In this document: positions 61,801 through 64,000 of the stretch, piece by piece
Layout of the letters: each line of letters begins with the position of its first letter
Numbering within the stretch: position 1 is the first letter of the stretch
Assembly (NCBI GenBank): GCA_963840725.1
Contig: CAWIZY010000009.1
Coordinates: 682,001-746,000, forward strand
Direction of reading: 5' to 3'
Length of the DNA: 64,000 bases
DNA from: CAVWDU01 sp963840725
Lineage (GTDB): Bacteria > Pseudomonadota > Gammaproteobacteria > Pseudomonadales > Halieaceae
The notes under the pieces: model-generated
What the model saw: the letters and a program-made list of their open reading frames with translations, nothing else
Told to the model about the DNA's origin: nothing
Database searches by the model: none
Program-made: the position numbers and the translations under genes

Positions 61801-63210
61801 TCAGATAGAGGCCAGAAGAAGTTGCATCACTGCCCTGAGCCTTGCGGGCTCTACGGGTTTGGTCAGCAAAGGCGTGTTCAGCTTATCCAGCTGGGCGCGC
61901 AGCTCGGTTGAATTATCGCTGCTGATCATGATGGCCGGTGCCGGCGTCTCGAGTTCTGCATTGATCGCGTTGATGGCTGATATGCCGTCGACACCGTCCG
62001 CGAGGTGGTAATCGGTTAGCAGCAGGTGAGGCTTCAGGTCCTGGTCAATGATGGTGGTCAGTACTTCCTCCACACCTGTTGCAGATACCACATTACATTC
62101 CCAGCTCTGTAGCAGGCGCACCATGCTGCGCAGCACCTGTGTATTGTCGTCCACTACCACCACTAAATACCGACTGAAACCAAGATACTTGCCGGGTATT
62201 TCGTGGGCGCTTTCCATGGCTGTCGCAGCGTCCTCGCCTCTTGGCAGCTCCAGGGAAAAGCTGCTTCCTTTACCGGAGATCGAGCGGGTACGCACATTGG
62301 TACCCAGTAAATGACAGATACGCTCTACGATGGATAGCCCCAATCCGGAGCTGTCGCGATCAGGTCTGGAGCTTCCCGGGGCACGCCAGAACTCGTCAAA
62401 AATGCGTCCTATATGTTCTGGTTCAATACCAATGCCAGTGTCCCTGACTTCGATACTGATGCGATCGCCCTTGCGTCGCACCCCCATGAGAATACGTCCT
62501 TCTTCGGTGTATTTGATGGCATTGCTCAACAGGTTGCGCAGTACCGTTTCAAGCAGTGTGGTGTCGGAGTGAACCACGGCGCTGGTGGGCATGACTTTCA
62601 GGCTCAGTCCCTGTCGCTGGGCGGTGTGTGTATACTCGCGCGTCAGTCGATCAAACAAGGGTTGGAGCTGAAAATCGCTGGGCTCGGGTTGAAGGCCACC
62701 GCTGTCCAGGCGAGAAATATCCAACAGGGTACCAAGCATGCCGTTAAGGTTCTCCAGCGCCAATCCTATGCCCTTCAGGTTCTCCGCATCTGACGGGTCC
62801 AGTGCGTCCTGGCGTATGGCTTCGAGGTAGAGGACGGCTGCATTCAGGGGCTGCCTGAGGTCGTGACTGGCTGCGGCCACAAACCGGGTGCGGCTGGCAG
62901 TCGCTTCCTCTGCCTGGGCCTTGGCCTTCAGAAGCGCTGCCTCAAAGCTCCGCCGCAGGTTGAGCTCATGTTCCAGGCGTTCGTTCAATTGTCGTAGTTC
63001 TGTCGTGCGATCAGCGACGGTTTTCTCCAGGTTACTGGCAACCTGGAAAGCGGCAAACGCGCCTCCTTCAACATTGATACGGTGTTCGGCACGGTCCAGC
63101 AATACCTCGTTGGTGCGGCCCAGACGTTTCACTTCGCGCTCCAGCTCATGGATTCGTTTTGCTGCGGAGCTCTCGCTGGGGTCGGCTTCGGTGTCGGAAA
63201 AGCCCGTCAT
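61801..63210 (-). CDS. Soluble hybrid histidine kinase with C-terminal receiver
   Basis: 469 residues from the ATG at 63210, which overlaps the FIST stop. A coiled-coil region (about 20-130, many Glu/Leu/Arg) leads to the H-box FVAAASHDLRQPL, then N and G boxes (LRNLLSNAIKYTEEG, RDTGIGIEP, SSGLGLSIVERI) and a receiver with LLLTDYHLADG. No membrane helices are seen, so sensing probably comes from the coupled FIST protein. The nearby NarL-type regulator is the likely output, with the attached receiver as an intermediate. Confidence 0.92.
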   Translation of the reverse strand: MTGFSDTEADPSESSAAKRIHELEREVKRLGRTNEVLLDRAEHRINVEGGAFAAFQVASNLEKTVADRTTELRQLNERLEHELNLRRSFEAALLKAKAQAEEATASRTRFVAAASHDLRQPLNAAVLYLEAIRQDALDPSDAENLKGIGLALENLNGMLGTLLDISRLDSGGLQPEPSDFQLQPLFDRLTREYTHTAQRQGLSLKVMPTSAVVHSDTTLLETVLRNLLSNAIKYTEEGRILMGVRRKGDRISIEVRDTGIGIEPEHIGRIFDEFWRAPGSSRPDRDSSGLGLSIVERICHLLGTNVRTRSISGKGSSFSLELPRGEDAATAMESAHEIPGKYLGFSRYLVVVVDDNTQVLRSMVRLLQSWECNVVSATGVEEVLTTIIDQDLKPHLLLTDYHLADGVDGISAINAINAELETPAPAIMISSDNSTELRAQLDKLNTPLLTKPVEPARLRAVMQLLLASI

Positions 63211-64000
63211 GAGGGCAGCTTGAAAACCAGGCAGTTGAAAGAATTGTTCATGTGCAGTGCGTTGGCTTGTTCGCCCATGCAGGAAAAACCCCATACATTG
63301 GCACTTGAGAAGAGCTTGGCGACTTCATCTTCCAGGTCCTGCTGTTCGGCCTGTTGTCTGCGGGCGGCGCATTCAAATCCCAGAACCAGGGTCTTCTCGC
63401 CCAGATCTTGGTGCATCCTCTCGAAGGCGCTCTGTAGCTGTGCGATATAATCAACCTGTTCTGCCACCCGAAATACCACGCCCTCGTCTATCGCGCAGGC
63501 CAACCGCAGCGATCCATCATCGAGAATTTCCAGAAAGCCTCTGGGATAGGCCCTGTCGCCGACGGTAATGATCGCGGGGTAGGTAGCCAGATAAGCCTGG
63601 TCGGCCGATGTCGGATCACCTCCGCAAAGGCGAACATATTCTTGCAGGGCCGGCGCGCCGTTTATTTCGTGAACCAATCGTTGCTGCGGGGTAGCCGAGG
63701 TAATGACACCTCGCCTTTCGCTTGGTTTAAAATTGTGGAAGTTGTAACACTTGAAATCGAGCCTGGCGTGAACCAGCAGCAGCACCGCGCTATCGTCTGC
63801 AAAGAGTCCTTTATAGATGACAGGTGTTTCGTTCAGGTTCCAGTTATCGCCTGAAGACGCGCCTATGAGAGGGATAGTGCCAAGCTCACTGCCCAGGGCG
63901 GCAGCGACAAATTCCTCAGTTTTACTCTGGCTGTCAATTAACAACAGCGCAAAGGTGTTGGATCGATCTGCGCCGGGAGAGCGTTGCTGCAGTTCCCACT
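63207..64000 (-). CDS. FIST-domain sensor protein (partial)
   Basis: The open frame has no stop up to the window edge, so the true start lies beyond 64000; the earliest in-window codon that could start is at 63944, but upstream residues (NTFALLLID) fit the FIST fold. Visible features are IPLIGASSGDNWN, a FIST_C region with GDRAYPRGFLEIL, and the closing VWGFSCMGEQANALHMNNSFNCLVFKL. FIST domains bind small ligands, proposed to be amino acids, and often signal to kinases. It overlaps the hybrid kinase start by four bases. Confidence 0.88.
   Translation of the reverse strand, partial: WELQQRSPGADRSNTFALLLIDSQSKTEEFVAAALGSELGTIPLIGASSGDNWNLNETPVIYKGLFADDSAVLLLVHARLDFKCYNFHNFKPSERRGVITSATPQQRLVHEINGAPALQEYVRLCGGDPTSADQAYLATYPAIITVGDRAYPRGFLEILDDGSLRLACAIDEGVVFRVAEQVDYIAQLQSAFERMHQDLGEKTLVLGFECAARRQQAEQQDLEDEVAKLFSSANVWGFSCMGEQANALHMNNSFNCLVFKLPS

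Overview
The window is a gene-dense, GC-rich chromosomal segment of a gammaproteobacterium. The block nadB / rpoE-rseABC-degP / lepA-lepB-rnc-era-recO-acpS, together with ygfZ/sdhE/ygfX, an Fnr-type cbb3 oxidase locus, a long-form purC and a TonB receptor, points to a marine member of the Cellvibrionales/Halieaceae (OM60/NOR5-like) group. That placement is inferred from gene order and protein resemblance only. No rRNA, tRNA, CRISPR array, prophage or complete insertion sequence was seen.

Region 1 (0.1-11.7 kb, all leftward) is a microaerobic respiration locus: hemN, an Fnr/Anr regulator, a Yip1-like membrane protein, ccoNOQP (cbb3 oxidase), then ccoG-ccoH-ccoI-ccoS and a TauE/SafE-like protein. 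A perfect FNR box (9355-9368) precedes the Yip1-cco run, and a one-mismatch box (11720-11733) precedes hemN. Region 2 (11.7-18.2 kb, leftward) holds a very large DUF1631-GGDEF-EAL protein and an unusual fusion of a glycosidase-like barrel with a Kdo/WaaP-type kinase domain.

Region 3 (18.5-24.9 kb, rightward) is a compact, complete coenzyme F420 operon: npdG, cofE, cofD, cofC and a fused cofG/cofH (fbiC), with ung attached at its end through a stop/start overlap. F420 is scarce in gammaproteobacteria, so this is the most distinctive system in the window.

Region 4 (24.9-50.4 kb) is mostly housekeeping: ygfZ, sdhE-ygfX, nadB, the sigma-E operon, lepA-lepB-rnc-era-recO-acpS, cysM, relA, mazG, adk, mobA, tsaB, uppP, a beta-hydroxyacid dehydrogenase, an M18 aminopeptidase, a DUF3524/GTDC1-type glycosyltransferase and trpS. 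Between about 29.2 and 35.2 kb, rseA, degP, lepA and lepB together carry at least ten single-base frameshifts. Most lie in short homopolymers and the flanking residues are perfectly conserved, so a low-quality sequence patch is far more likely than real gene decay. Genes before and after this stretch read cleanly.

Region 5 (50.4-64 kb) has a TonB receptor whose 3' end has been duplicated as a 13-bp tandem repeat, purC, a DUF442 phosphatase-like gene, a 170-bp MITE-like element that supplies the stop codons of both flanking genes, a two-gene saccharopine dehydrogenase pair, a secreted M20-M13 peptidase pair, a cytochrome b561, and a NarL-type regulator facing a hybrid histidine kinase plus FIST sensor gene that runs off the window end.
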